Shown here piece after piece: positions 1-8,020 of a stretch of 20,219 bases of DNA (its first letter is position 1; every line of letters begins with the position of its first letter). The notes beneath the pieces were generated by a model, which ran no database searches, was not told where the DNA came from, and saw only the letters and a list, made by a program, of their open reading frames with translations. A program made the translations under genes and the position numbers. This stretch comes from a virus: the IMG/VR virus record IMGVR_UViG_3300000117_003318, positions 3,257 to 23,475 of that record; one strand, given 5' to 3'.

Positions 1-404
1 AAATTTGTTAAAGTTTCTGGATCAACAGCTTCATTATCTGCTTTATGTTTACTATCCATTTTGTCAAAAAACTTTTTCTTTTCGTCATCTGACATTTGAG
101 ATATTGATTTACCAGTTTTCTCTAACTCTTTTTTAAACTTAGCTTGATAGTCACCCATTTCAGCCTTCATATACTTTGCTTTCTCTTTTATCTCTGCTTG
201 TTCTTTTGCTGAGTCTTCCCACATAGTATTTTCAGTTACTACTTTAGTTACAGCTGCTTCTAATGAAGTTTCTCTTGTATCTAAGTATCTGTTTTTTGGT
301 GCTTCTAATTTAATTTCTTTTTTTTCAAAAGTGATGTTCTTCTCAAATGTTTTTACTGTTGCGTCTTCAATTGATCCATCTCTTGTATTTAAATATTTTG
401 TCAT
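1..404 (-). CDS. N-terminal part of a phage protein with YLxTR motifs (runs off the window)
   Basis: An open reading frame starts at ATG 404-402 and stays open to base 1, so only about the first 134 residues are visible. The start overlaps the upstream stop codon as TAATG, and an AAGGGAG ribosome site lies nine bases before it. The N-terminus reads MTKYLNTRDGSIEDAT, and a second copy of the motif, RYLDTRETSLEAAV, follows about 35 residues later. The rest is highly charged, Lys/Glu-rich and probably helical, with no signal peptide or membrane segment. Similar YL-x-T-(K/R)-x-x-S-(I/L)-E-x-A repeats occur, as far as I remember, in uncharacterised proteins of T4-like marine phages. I assign no function. 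It is the last visible member of the run that starts at the late promoter, so a virion or capsid-internal role is an inference from position. Confidence 0.75.
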   Translation of the reverse strand, partial: MTKYLNTRDGSIEDATVKTFEKNITFEKKEIKLEAPKNRYLDTRETSLEAAVTKVVTENTMWEDSAKEQAEIKEKAKYMKAEMGDYQAKFKKELEKTGKSISQMSDDEKKKFFDKMDSKHKADNEAVDPETLTN

Positions 405-2005
405 TACTTTTTACTCCCTTTAACTTGTTTTGCTAGGTCACTATCAGCACCACCCCATGTACCACTTGATTTAGTTACAAATGAATTTACACGAGCAAGA
501 GCCCATTGTACTTGTGTTGCACCAGGTCTGTGACCACCTTTCCAAGCTGCCATTCCTCTATCATATACTTTTTTAAGTACACCATAAGGCATGCCTGTTT
601 TTTCTGCTTTATTTTTTACGGCAGTTATTGTTTCTACTAATCTCTTAGCATTTTCAAACTTACCAGTTTTTTTGTAAACTTTGTTTCTAGCAATACCTGT
701 TACAAAAGGTATATCTGCTTTAACTAATTGTTTTAAAGATGTTAAATCTAATCTATCTAAATGTTTTGATAAAGCATTTGCCTTATCAGGCGATAGTGTT
801 TTACCTTTTAGATCAGCATATGATTTTTGTAATTTTTTAATCATATCGGATGTAAACTCAGATAATAAATTTATTTGTTCATCTGTAATTTCAGCATACT
901 CAACAACTGTAAAGTCGTCTGCTTTTGCTCTTACAATTTTATCAAAACCTTTTTCTCTTACTTTAACACTGTAATAAGCTCCAACTTGTGGTGATCCTAC
1001 TGCAACAATTTGGCCTAGTTTGCCGTTCATCATCACATGGCTGTTCACTTTATAGTGCGATTCACCTAATATACCTTTGACAGTTTTTAAAGGTAGTTTT
1101 AATCTTTTAGAAATTTCTTCAGCACTTTCGCCTTCTTTATTTGCTGTAAAGATGTCCTTCATTCTACCTTCTTCTAAATCTTCATCTTTTTTATCTTTTG
1201 GTTTCATGCCTTGTTTTTCTAATCTTTTTATATCAGCAACTGACATAGAACCAGTTTCTTTCATTCTTTGTTTAATACCTTCAAAGACTTTTCTAGCTCT
1301 TAATTTGAAATCTGCATTTTCGTTTTTAGATTCATTATATTTTCTTAGTTCAGCATCCACTGTAGGATTTTTAGATAAACCTTTTTCTAGTTTTTCTATT
1401 TCTGCTATAGCTTTAGTCATATTATCTTTAAACTTTTTAGCAATGTCTTTTGCTTTTGAAACTAAAGTCCAACCATATGTTGCTTCTTCTAATTCTTCTT
1501 TATAAACTTTTTTTCCTTGTTTATGAAGTTGTAAAGCTATTTTAGCATTCGGTGCATAAACGTGATCTTTTTTATCAGCTGTATTAGAATTATCTGTTGT
1601 TGCTTTACCATTTTTGATAATAAATCTATCGTTGTCGTAAGCGTCTTCTTCTTTTGCTATAATCTTCTTAGCAATTTCATGTCCCTTTTCGATTGTTTTC
1701 TTTTCTAAAGGTGGTTCATCATTCATAGATTTTTTCGCTTGTGCCATACCAATAGCATAAGCGTCATCTTTTTTCATCTCAGCTTTAATTTCTTCTATTT
1801 GTTCTTCTTCTCTAGCTGGTATTTTCTTTAAAGCAATCTCAGAAATAATGGCAATATCCATCTCACTAATTTTTTCTAAAGTTTCTACTTTTAATTTTTC
1901 CAACATAGAAGATATAGCTTTAATTTTATCTTCGTCTAATGTTTTACCTCTTAAATCTTCGTATTGAGTTTTTAGGTCTAATAAGTTTTGTTCTGAAAGT
2001 TGCAT
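404..2005 (-). CDS. Large helical phage protein with duplicated module, KOW/SH3-like segment and conserved C-terminal GHRPGATQ motif
   Basis: This 533-residue protein starts at ATG 2005, overlapping the upstream stop as TAATG and preceded by GGAG with a seven-base spacer. Residues about 7-61 and 388-442 are two copies of one helical module: GKTLDEDK matches GKTLSPDK, and MLEKLKVETL matches HLDRLDLTSL. Residues 293-313 (AEEISKRLKLPLKTVKGIL) look like a short helix-turn-helix. Residues about 317-370 resemble an SH3/KOW-type beta segment (NSHVMMNGKLGQIVAV). Residues 470-525 contain KVYDRGMAAWKGGHRPGATQ followed by ARVNSFVTKSSGTW, a motif I recall as an uncharacterised phage domain (DUF5824-type, from memory). 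Several (L/I)xE/(A,G,S) sites, such as LEE/A at 172-175 and LEE/G at 277-280, could be prohead-protease sites. Its function is unknown; a virion-internal role is inferred. Confidence 0.8.
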   Translation of the reverse strand: MQLSEQNLLDLKTQYEDLRGKTLDEDKIKAISSMLEKLKVETLEKISEMDIAIISEIALKKIPAREEEQIEEIKAEMKKDDAYAIGMAQAKKSMNDEPPLEKKTIEKGHEIAKKIIAKEEDAYDNDRFIIKNGKATTDNSNTADKKDHVYAPNAKIALQLHKQGKKVYKEELEEATYGWTLVSKAKDIAKKFKDNMTKAIAEIEKLEKGLSKNPTVDAELRKYNESKNENADFKLRARKVFEGIKQRMKETGSMSVADIKRLEKQGMKPKDKKDEDLEEGRMKDIFTANKEGESAEEISKRLKLPLKTVKGILGESHYKVNSHVMMNGKLGQIVAVGSPQVGAYYSVKVREKGFDKIVRAKADDFTVVEYAEITDEQINLLSEFTSDMIKKLQKSYADLKGKTLSPDKANALSKHLDRLDLTSLKQLVKADIPFVTGIARNKVYKKTGKFENAKRLVETITAVKNKAEKTGMPYGVLKKVYDRGMAAWKGGHRPGATQVQWALARVNSFVTKSSGTWGGADSDLAKQVKGSKK

Positions 2006-2838
2006 TATTTTTTCTCCATATCTTTTCTGACTAAATCGGATAATACATTTATACCGGCCATTTGAATTGATACCTTACTAGGAACATCCATTTTATCTAA
2101 CATATCTTTTATGCCTTTAGTAACATCAGCAGGTGTTTTCTTTGCCCATGTCTTTTTGATGTTAGCTATTTGATTCGGTGTAATTTTACCTAATAAACCA
2201 TAATCATTCATTTCTAATAATTCTAGTTCAGCTTCTGTTGTAAATTCTTCTTTTTTAACTTCAGCGCCTTTACCATACATATCTACATATTTTTGTGCTT
2301 CAGCAGGTGTATTATATTTGCCTAGTTCCATTTTAGTACCATCTTTTTTAGTGATAACTACTGTGTATGTTTCTTTGAAGTTTAAATTATGTTTAGTAAT
2401 AGTGATGTCCTTTAGACCATCTCTTTTTAATTGAGCAGCTTTATCATCTGCGTCTTTTTTAGTTTTATAAGCAACTGCAAATCTTTTTTTATTAGCTGGA
2501 TCTAAAAATCTAACAGCAAAGCCATCCATAAATTTTTCTTCAATAGTTTCTGCGTCTGTATGAGTTTCTTCCATTGCGTCATCTGGATTATATTCCATGT
2601 AATCTGCAACTGAATTGATGTAATCTTTTGCTTTAGTAATTTTAGATTGCACCCATGCTTCTAAAGGATTACCTTCATCTGATTTACCTTGTAACATAGA
2701 GGATAATTTTAAAGCCTTGTCTGAGATTGCTTCTAACTCACCTCTTGCCATAGATATTTCATGGTCTTTATCTTCTTCTTTTACTACAGACTGCTTTGTT
2801 TTGTTGTAAGCTTCTGTAAATATTTCTCTATATGACAT
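2005..2838 (-). CDS. Putative virion-associated protein with capsid-targeting-like N-terminus and C-terminal helical module
   Basis: This 277-residue protein has ATG at 2838, preceded by GAGG with a suitable spacer. The N-terminus, MSYREIFTEAYN, resembles the T4 capsid-targeting sequence, with possible cleavage after FTE. Residues about 30-82 include EAWVQSKITKAKDYINSV, a segment I recall as conserved in marine T4-like phages. Residues about 103-172 are a mixed alpha/beta part (FAVRFLDPANKKRFAVAY, then TYTVVITKKDG). Residues 222-274 are another copy of the helical module that is duplicated in the next gene; here MLDKMDVPSKVSIQMAGINV matches the MLEKL and HLDRL copies there. Because this copy ends the protein and the next protein begins with one, the two lie almost head to tail across the gene boundary. 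No enzyme motif is visible and the function is unknown. Confidence 0.8.
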   Translation of the reverse strand: MSYREIFTEAYNKTKQSVVKEEDKDHEISMARGELEAISDKALKLSSMLQGKSDEGNPLEAWVQSKITKAKDYINSVADYMEYNPDDAMEETHTDAETIEEKFMDGFAVRFLDPANKKRFAVAYKTKKDADDKAAQLKRDGLKDITITKHNLNFKETYTVVITKKDGTKMELGKYNTPAEAQKYVDMYGKGAEVKKEEFTTEAELELLEMNDYGLLGKITPNQIANIKKTWAKKTPADVTKGIKDMLDKMDVPSKVSIQMAGINVLSDLVRKDMEKK

Positions 2839-2839
2839 T

Positions 2840-3124
2840 TTATTCCTCTACTATTTCTACTTTTAATTTGTTTTTACCTTTATGTATTCTATGAAAAGTT
2901 CCCTTTGCTATAAAATACTTTACTCCATTTACTAATTCAATTGGTAATTGGTTGTCATATTGTAACTTCCAACCTTTACCATTCAACACTTTGATAGTTC
3001 TACTTTTTCTATCTCTGTGCCAAACTAACTCATCATTAATAACCTTTTCATCAAAGGTTCTTACAAACTTGTTTTCAGAAATTTTACTTTCTGAATATGG
3101 TTTACCAGAAGAAATTTCCACCAC
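2840..3124 (-). CDS. Small cupin-like phage protein
   Basis: This is a 94-residue protein with no ATG available. I chose the GTG at 3124 because AGGA lies seven bases upstream of it; a second GTG follows directly at 3121. The start overlaps the end of the upstream gene by 23 bases in another frame. The sequence contains LVWHRDRKSRTIKVLNGKGW, then DNQLPIEL and a closing segment AKGTFHRIHKG. This alternation of short beta strands, a WHRD segment and a late H-R before a Gly is the pattern of small single-domain cupins, and I recall similar uncharacterised proteins in marine phages. A cupin fold would allow metal or sugar binding, but the full set of metal ligands is not evident, so only the fold is suggested. 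The gene is embedded in the putative internal-protein run. Confidence 0.65.
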   Translation of the reverse strand: MVEISSGKPYSESKISENKFVRTFDEKVINDELVWHRDRKSRTIKVLNGKGWKLQYDNQLPIELVNGVKYFIAKGTFHRIHKGKNKLKVEIVEE

Positions 3125-3641
3125 CTGATAATCCTAAACTCTTTGCATATCTCGGCAAATTACATGCCCAATATGCCGCTTTTGTTCTATCTTTTTGCTG
3201 GTCACATCTGTGCCTAGCTGCAAAAGATTTTCTAGCTGCTGGATTTTTAAGTTTAACACTCAATCCAGTTGTATCGCCCCAGGTAACTTTCTTAATTTTG
3301 TCACCATCACGGACAAATACATAAAACTTTTTAGGTCCACCTCTTTTTGGCTTATTCAAAGGAGGATCTTTCTTATCTTCTTCTTGTATAGGACAATCTA
3401 GTGGTACTCTTTGACCATCAAGTTCTCCAAACTCACCTATGTTAGTTTCAAGTAACTTCTTATCCCACTCTGTTAAATCTACAAGAGCGCCTTCATTATA
3501 TAACTCTCTTGCTTCTCTAAACAGTTTGTAAAATTCTTCACTATGTACTCTATACACATTTTCTGCAAACGGTATATTGTTCTCTATGTGATAGTGAACA
3601 CTTTTACTTAATTTATCTTTAAAATCACTAAATTTTAACAT
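3102..3641 (-). CDS. Conserved phage protein ending in SGGGNFFW, with Cys/His C-terminal domain
   Basis: I take ATG 3641 (179 residues) rather than the upstream in-frame ATG 3689. It gives a short 14-base overlap with the previous gene and an N-terminus, MLKFSDFKDKLSK, that matches the capsid-targeting-like starts of the neighbours. Residues about 20-75 are helical and acidic. The C-terminal domain (about 100-179) runs through KKFYVFVRDGDKIKKVTWGD, NPAARKSFAARHRCDQ, AAYWACNLPRYAKSLG and ends SGGGNFFW. His144, Cys146 and Cys160 could form part of a metal site, but this is a guess. I remember near-identical C-terminal domains in many T4-like marine phages, always uncharacterised. The context suggests a virion-associated protein; no enzymatic motif is recognised. 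Confidence 0.8.
   Translation of the reverse strand: MLKFSDFKDKLSKSVHYHIENNIPFAENVYRVHSEEFYKLFREARELYNEGALVDLTEWDKKLLETNIGEFGELDGQRVPLDCPIQEEDKKDPPLNKPKRGGPKKFYVFVRDGDKIKKVTWGDTTGLSVKLKNPAARKSFAARHRCDQQKDRTKAAYWACNLPRYAKSLGLSGGGNFFW
3132..3135 (-). promoter_or_regulatory. Ribosome-binding site supporting a GTG start
   Basis: AGGA on the minus strand lies seven bases before GTG 3124-3122. It is the main reason for taking this non-ATG start for the cupin-like gene, which has no ATG near its N-terminus. Confidence 0.45.
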
Positions 3642-6555
3642 AATCTTTAAACGATAATAACATCTCTTTTTTAGATTTTTCAATCTCATTTAGATAGTTT
3701 TCACCGTATCTTTCCCTATATTTATGTATTGTTTCACCTGCAACAGCCCATTCTTCTATATCTTTTTTAGATATTTTTTTCTCATCATCTGCTTGACTTC
3801 CAACAGGCTTCGGTTTAGCGTCTGGTGTTTGTCCAGGCGTCATTTCTTTTGTATGATTAGCCCAATCAGCGCCAATTTCATACGCTTCAGGTACACAATT
3901 TGGTACCTTTTTGCCATTCTTATCTTTTAATCCCACTTGTTTATAACCTTTCCAACAAGCATCCGTCAAATCAACTACCAATTCACCAAACATCTTCTTA
4001 AACTTACTAGTATGTTTACTAGGTTTTGTTTTCGCTTCATCATCACCAGGAGCCTTCTTGTAAGGACCTTTGGTTGTATCTGTATTCTTAAAGTGTTTAG
4101 CTCTTTTTTCTTTATCTGATTTAGACAAATCTTTGTAATATTTTTTAGGCTGTGTGCCTTTTACTTTTTTGACATCTCTGTCTTGTGGTAGATTATCTGT
4201 GTGGCCGTCATTCTTTTTCTCTGATACAGCCTCAAATCCATAATCTACATTTAAATTAAATTCTCGCATAGCTACTTCTTTATCTGAAGTTTTAGGAATA
4301 CAATCCCAAATCCATGCTTTGTGTAAGTTGCCGTTTGTATCTTCTACGACAATATAGTTTGTACTTTTTCGTACTACCTTTCCTTCAATATTTTCTTTAA
4401 CATAATCTACTTTATCTCCTATATTAAAGATTATTTCTCTAATATATAAATCTCTTATTTGTTGTTGTTCAAATGCTTCTAAGTTTGCCATAGGTTTTGC
4501 TTTACCCATATAAACATAACTAGCTGCCAACTTCATACCTTTTCTAACTTGTTTCATTATGTCTTGAGCATTTACACCACTTGGTAAACCTCTTTTGAAA
4601 CTTGTAATATCATTTGATTTAGCAGCTGCTCTCATTTTACTTGCACTCATACCTGAAGCGCCTTCAGCATCCGGATCTCTTTCTCCTGCTGATATAACTT
4701 CTATCTTATCAAAGTTGTAGAATCCATGCCTGTTTGTTTTATTATTGTATTTCTTTAATATAGTTTCAAACTCTCTAACTCTATCTGAACCTGCAACCAT
4801 TTTTATTTCTTTAAAACCTTTTTTGTATAAGTCTGTTGCCAAATCTAATACCATATTGGTTTTATTAATTTCTATTTTAGAAGCATTTGCCGGAAACATC
4901 TTTTTCATTATCTTTAATTTTTCTTGTGGTGATAATGGATTTTTTTGTGGGTCTTCACTTCTACTTAAAAATATTCTGTAATCATTTGCTGATACACTTC
5001 TAACTTTCTTAATTAGTTTTTCGTGTCCTATTGTTGGTGGATTAAATCTACCAAAAGCAAATGCAACTGATTTAGCTTCTTGTATAACTTCTTCTTTAAC
5101 TTCTACTTTCTCTGACTTCTTATTTTTATTAATAAATTTTTGATAAGTTAAGTGTGCTTGTTTTAAATCTTTTTTCTTTTCAGGATCTTTTGCTCTTTCA
5201 CTTGCAACTTTAGCTCTTTGTGACATTGCTATTGCAGCCTGTATTTTATGAGCATGAGTTTTACCTGAGTTCTCTATTTTAGATACTGATTGTGTTGCCT
5301 TTTCTTTGTCAACAAAACCTAAACCATGTATTGTACCCTTAGGGTTTTCATCTGTGTATAGATCACTATGTTTGTCTGAACCTGCTTTTTGGCCAGGTTT
5401 TCGTGGTATTCTATTTGTATCTTCTCTTACCATAGATTGTAATTTTTTACTATCAATATCTTTAAATGTATCTGCTACAGCAGCTGCATACCAACCAATA
5501 TCGTGTCGTAATGGTTCAGGATATCTTTCTCTTTTCTTTCTATCAATTACATCTTGTAAAACTTTGGCTGCATATTCATATCTTTTTGATGTTGTTGCCA
5601 TTATTTTTAGTTTATCATAGATACCTTTTGCAAAGTTTTTAGCTGCCTTTTTAATATCATCTACTTCTTTATTTTCGTGCATTTCTAAATCATCTATTTC
5701 TTTATCTGTTACAATACCATCTTCTAATATCTTTTTACACTTCTTATAGAATTTTAGATAGTGATACTTCTCTAACATTTTGTAGATAACATTTTTAGGT
5801 AATCTATTCTTAACACCAAATTGTCTAATCTCATCTGGTGACATATCTTTATCAAATGCAGCTCTTCTATCTGCGTCAACACCATCACCTATTTTAATAA
5901 TTTGTTCTAAACTATCTTCTATTTCTTCTAGTTTATCTTTTACTAATTCTTGTAGATTTAATACATCATTAGGTGTTAAATCTTGCAATTCATTATAATC
6001 AATAATATCTCTTGCTAGTTCGCCTTTTACAACATCTATTTCTTGTACCTTTTTATTGAAATCTGAAACATACATCTTAGGATCAAATTCAAAATCATCT
6101 GGTCTTTTTACAAATTTATTTTTTTCAATGTCAAACACTGCGTCTGCTTTTTCATTTTGATCGTCATAAGTTTTTTGGTCTGTAATAAAGTAATAGTTAA
6201 TAGGGTGTTTAGAACCTGGTATTAATTTACCTTGAATATTTTTTGGATTACTAGCTGATAGATATTTTTGTGATAAGTTAACTCTTTCAACTTCTTGTTT
6301 ATCTTTTGGCACATCAAATAAAACATTGATGTCTAAGTCTGCGTCTTCTCTATATCTTTTTGTAAGAATAGAACCAATTAAAGATGTTTTTAAAATAGGG
6401 TATTCTTTAAACGCTTCAAGTTGATCGTTTATTTGTTTTAATACACTATCTTTAATTTTAGGATTATTAGTATCAGCTTCATCAAATACTTTAGGTGCAT
6501 AAGTTCTTCTTGGTATATCAATGATACTTTCTGTTATGTAATCTTTAAATTTCAT
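3628..6555 (-). CDS. Multidomain protein: pol-beta-like nucleotidyltransferase plus NMNAT/cytidylyltransferase-like domain
   Basis: This is a 975-residue protein. ATG 6555 overlaps the upstream stop (TAATG) and follows GGAG. The N-terminus MKFKDYITES resembles a capsid-targeting sequence with cleavage after ITE. Residues about 50-125 fit a pol-beta-type nucleotidyltransferase: Gly61-Ser62, then DADLDINVLF with Asp73 and Asp75. Residues about 200-480 are mostly helical. Residues about 495-680 are an HxGH-class nucleotidyltransferase (NMNAT-like): AFGRFNPPTIGHEKL holds the TIGH form, and GMSASKMR at 635-642 is the second signature. VIQE/A at 490-494 lies just before this domain. Residues 708-753 look SH3-like. 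Next come AKTKPSKHTSKFKKMFGE and CWKGYKQVGL with VPNCVP, motifs I recall from phage virion-type proteins. Substrates are unknown: adenylyl or nucleotidyl transfer is expected, NAD synthesis is only possible. Confidence 0.82.
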   Translation of the reverse strand: MKFKDYITESIIDIPRRTYAPKVFDEADTNNPKIKDSVLKQINDQLEAFKEYPILKTSLIGSILTKRYREDADLDINVLFDVPKDKQEVERVNLSQKYLSASNPKNIQGKLIPGSKHPINYYFITDQKTYDDQNEKADAVFDIEKNKFVKRPDDFEFDPKMYVSDFNKKVQEIDVVKGELARDIIDYNELQDLTPNDVLNLQELVKDKLEEIEDSLEQIIKIGDGVDADRRAAFDKDMSPDEIRQFGVKNRLPKNVIYKMLEKYHYLKFYKKCKKILEDGIVTDKEIDDLEMHENKEVDDIKKAAKNFAKGIYDKLKIMATTSKRYEYAAKVLQDVIDRKKRERYPEPLRHDIGWYAAAVADTFKDIDSKKLQSMVREDTNRIPRKPGQKAGSDKHSDLYTDENPKGTIHGLGFVDKEKATQSVSKIENSGKTHAHKIQAAIAMSQRAKVASERAKDPEKKKDLKQAHLTYQKFINKNKKSEKVEVKEEVIQEAKSVAFAFGRFNPPTIGHEKLIKKVRSVSANDYRIFLSRSEDPQKNPLSPQEKLKIMKKMFPANASKIEINKTNMVLDLATDLYKKGFKEIKMVAGSDRVREFETILKKYNNKTNRHGFYNFDKIEVISAGERDPDAEGASGMSASKMRAAAKSNDITSFKRGLPSGVNAQDIMKQVRKGMKLAASYVYMGKAKPMANLEAFEQQQIRDLYIREIIFNIGDKVDYVKENIEGKVVRKSTNYIVVEDTNGNLHKAWIWDCIPKTSDKEVAMREFNLNVDYGFEAVSEKKNDGHTDNLPQDRDVKKVKGTQPKKYYKDLSKSDKEKRAKHFKNTDTTKGPYKKAPGDDEAKTKPSKHTSKFKKMFGELVVDLTDACWKGYKQVGLKDKNGKKVPNCVPEAYEIGADWANHTKEMTPGQTPDAKPKPVGSQADDEKKISKKDIEEWAVAGETIHKYRERYGENYLNEIEKSKKEMLLSFKDYVKI

Positions 6556-6803
6556 TATTCTCCACCACCATTACCAGCACCGTTACCACCATTTCCATTA
6601 CCATTGCCATTTCCGTTACCATTGCCGTTACCGTTTTCTCCATTTGATGTATCGGTTGTTTGTGTGCCAGGTCCTCTCATACCATACGAATAAACTCTTG
6701 GTCCTTTTGGTACACAAACTTTTAACTTATCGTCAAATTTGTAACCCTCTGGACACTTCTTCTCTGCATATAACTCCATATATTTTTTAAATGACGTTAT
6801 CAT
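6555..6803 (-). CDS. Small protein with capsid-targeting-like N-terminus and Gly-Asn repeat tail
   Basis: This 82-residue protein has ATG 6803 overlapping the previous stop as ATGA. The N-terminus MITSFKKYMELYAEKK resembles the N-terminal tags of neighbouring proteins, with a possible YAE/K or earlier processing site. A central segment, CPEGYKFDDKLKVCVPKGP, contains two cysteines ten residues apart and resembles the CWKGY...VPNCVP motif of the next protein. From about residue 53 the chain becomes nearly pure Gly and Asn, with a run of GN dipeptides ending NGGGE. The tail must be disordered and flexible. No function is recognised; in this context it may be a small internal or decoration-type protein. 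Confidence 0.72.
   Translation of the reverse strand: MITSFKKYMELYAEKKCPEGYKFDDKLKVCVPKGPRVYSYGMRGPGTQTTDTSNGENGNGNGNGNGNGNGNGGNGAGNGGGE
6561..6635 (-). repeat. Six-base tandem repeat coding for (Gly-Asn)n
   Basis: The 3' part of the small gene consists of imperfect GGTAAC/GGCAAT-type hexamers that encode Gly-Asn dipeptides, seven or eight in a row and then degenerate. Synonymous variation between units shows it is not a very recent expansion. Such hexamer arrays can change length by slippage without frameshift. Confidence 0.85.
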
Positions 6804-8020
6804 ATTCTTCGTTTAGCCTCTAGTTCTTTTTTAATCCATTGTACTGCAATGTGATTGTCTGGTTTTTTATTTAACTGGCTTCTAATAAATCTACTACAAG
6901 TATTTAGGGTTTGTGTCACTAATTCCTGTTCACTTCTATTATTATCTACAATTAACATTTTATTAGGACTGAATATTCTTTGAAAAGAACCAATGTTTTG
7001 TTGAACGCCTTGCCAACTTTTTTTTGTAATATATTCAGGTACAGTTCTTTCTCTTTTTCTATTTCTTTCTAATGCAACCTCTAAACTCGTATTAACAAAT
7101 ACCATATAATTATCGTAACCTAAGTTCTTAAGCATACTGTGTTGTCTTTGTACCACTTGTAAATCTCTACCTGTGGCGTCTATAATTAAACCTAATCTGC
7201 CATTAACGTAGGTATCTAATTGTGTACTCGTAGTTGTTTTAGCTCTTTGTCTTATAATATTTCTAAAGTATTCTTCTTCATCTGGCATTTTGATTGAAAG
7301 GTTTGCTTTCTTTAATCCTAATTCAAATGCGTTATCTGAGTTTACTACTTTTAAACCTGTACCAGCAAATGCACTATTCGTAACAAATGTTTTACCTGAG
7401 CCTGGACCACCTGCTAAAAAGAAAGCTTTGAATATACCAGGATCATAAACACCCTCAGTAATAAAATTTCTCATTTCTGAGAATGATTTTATTTTTAATT
7501 TACTTATAATTTTTTTAGCAATATCTTCAGGTTCACCACCCTCGGCTTGCACCTCTATAAAACCTGGTTTTCTTCTATAATATTTTACAACAGGAAAAGT
7601 TTCTTTCTTGTATGTAGCAATTCTATTTTTGATAATATCAACTGTATCATCTGGTCTGCCTCTTGCTGTTAATCTTCTAATAACTTCTTCAGGACTTACA
7701 TTTAGATAAACAATTCTATCTATCTTTATGCCTTCAGCTTCTAAATCTTTTACTTGTTGCATATATCTAGGATAACCGTCAAATACAAAACCATTCTTTG
7801 CTTTCTTTACTGCGTCAAACATAAGTTTTTTTACAATATCATTAGGTGCAAAACCACCTTTATCTATAGCACTTAGTTTTTTTGCCATTTCTCCACCTTG
7901 TGCTTTTGCTTTTCTTAACAAGTCACCAGGATAGATATGATCTATACCAAATTCTTTTATTATAAATTTGGCATAAGTAGATTTGCCTGAACCTGGACCA
8001 CCTATCAAAATAATATTCAT
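6800..8020 (-). CDS. Adenylate kinase fused to a second P-loop kinase (zeta-toxin/polynucleotide-kinase-like)
   Basis: I start at ATG 8020, which overlaps the upstream stop as TAATG and follows AAAAGGA; this gives 406 residues. Residues 1-175 are an adenylate/nucleoside-monophosphate kinase: P-loop GGPGSGKST at 7-15, GDLLR at 32-36, FVFDGYPR at 78-85, and a very short LID with ARGRPDDT at 119-126. Residues 195-406 hold a second kinase: FFLAGGPGSGKTF with Walker A at 204-211, VVNSDN at 225-230, IDATGRD at 280-286, and an Arg/Lys-rich lid (ALERNRKRERTVP). The latter features fit zeta-toxin or polynucleotide-kinase-type enzymes, which act on nucleotides or RNA 5' ends; the substrate is unknown. 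Between the domains lies SFSEMRNFITEGVYDPG, which looks like the N-terminus of a once separate protein with its own capsid-targeting tag. Confidence 0.88.
   Translation of the reverse strand: MNIILIGGPGSGKSTYAKFIIKEFGIDHIYPGDLLRKAKAQGGEMAKKLSAIDKGGFAPNDIVKKLMFDAVKKAKNGFVFDGYPRYMQQVKDLEAEGIKIDRIVYLNVSPEEVIRRLTARGRPDDTVDIIKNRIATYKKETFPVVKYYRRKPGFIEVQAEGGEPEDIAKKIISKLKIKSFSEMRNFITEGVYDPGIFKAFFLAGGPGSGKTFVTNSAFAGTGLKVVNSDNAFELGLKKANLSIKMPDEEEYFRNIIRQRAKTTTSTQLDTYVNGRLGLIIDATGRDLQVVQRQHSMLKNLGYDNYMVFVNTSLEVALERNRKRERTVPEYITKKSWQGVQQNIGSFQRIFSPNKMLIVDNNRSEQELVTQTLNTCSRFIRSQLNKKPDNHIAVQWIKKELEAKRRI

Noticed and set aside
3642-3689. Longer start for the SGGGNFFW protein (extra MRLKNLKKRCYYRLKI)
   Set aside because: It gives a 62-base overlap with the upstream gene; ATG 3641 yields an N-terminus like those of the neighbours. 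Not fully excluded.
6561-6635. Short tandem repeats as a CRISPR-like or regulatory array
   Set aside because: The hexamers have no spacers and are in frame, coding for Gly-Asn in a gene with a proper start and stop.
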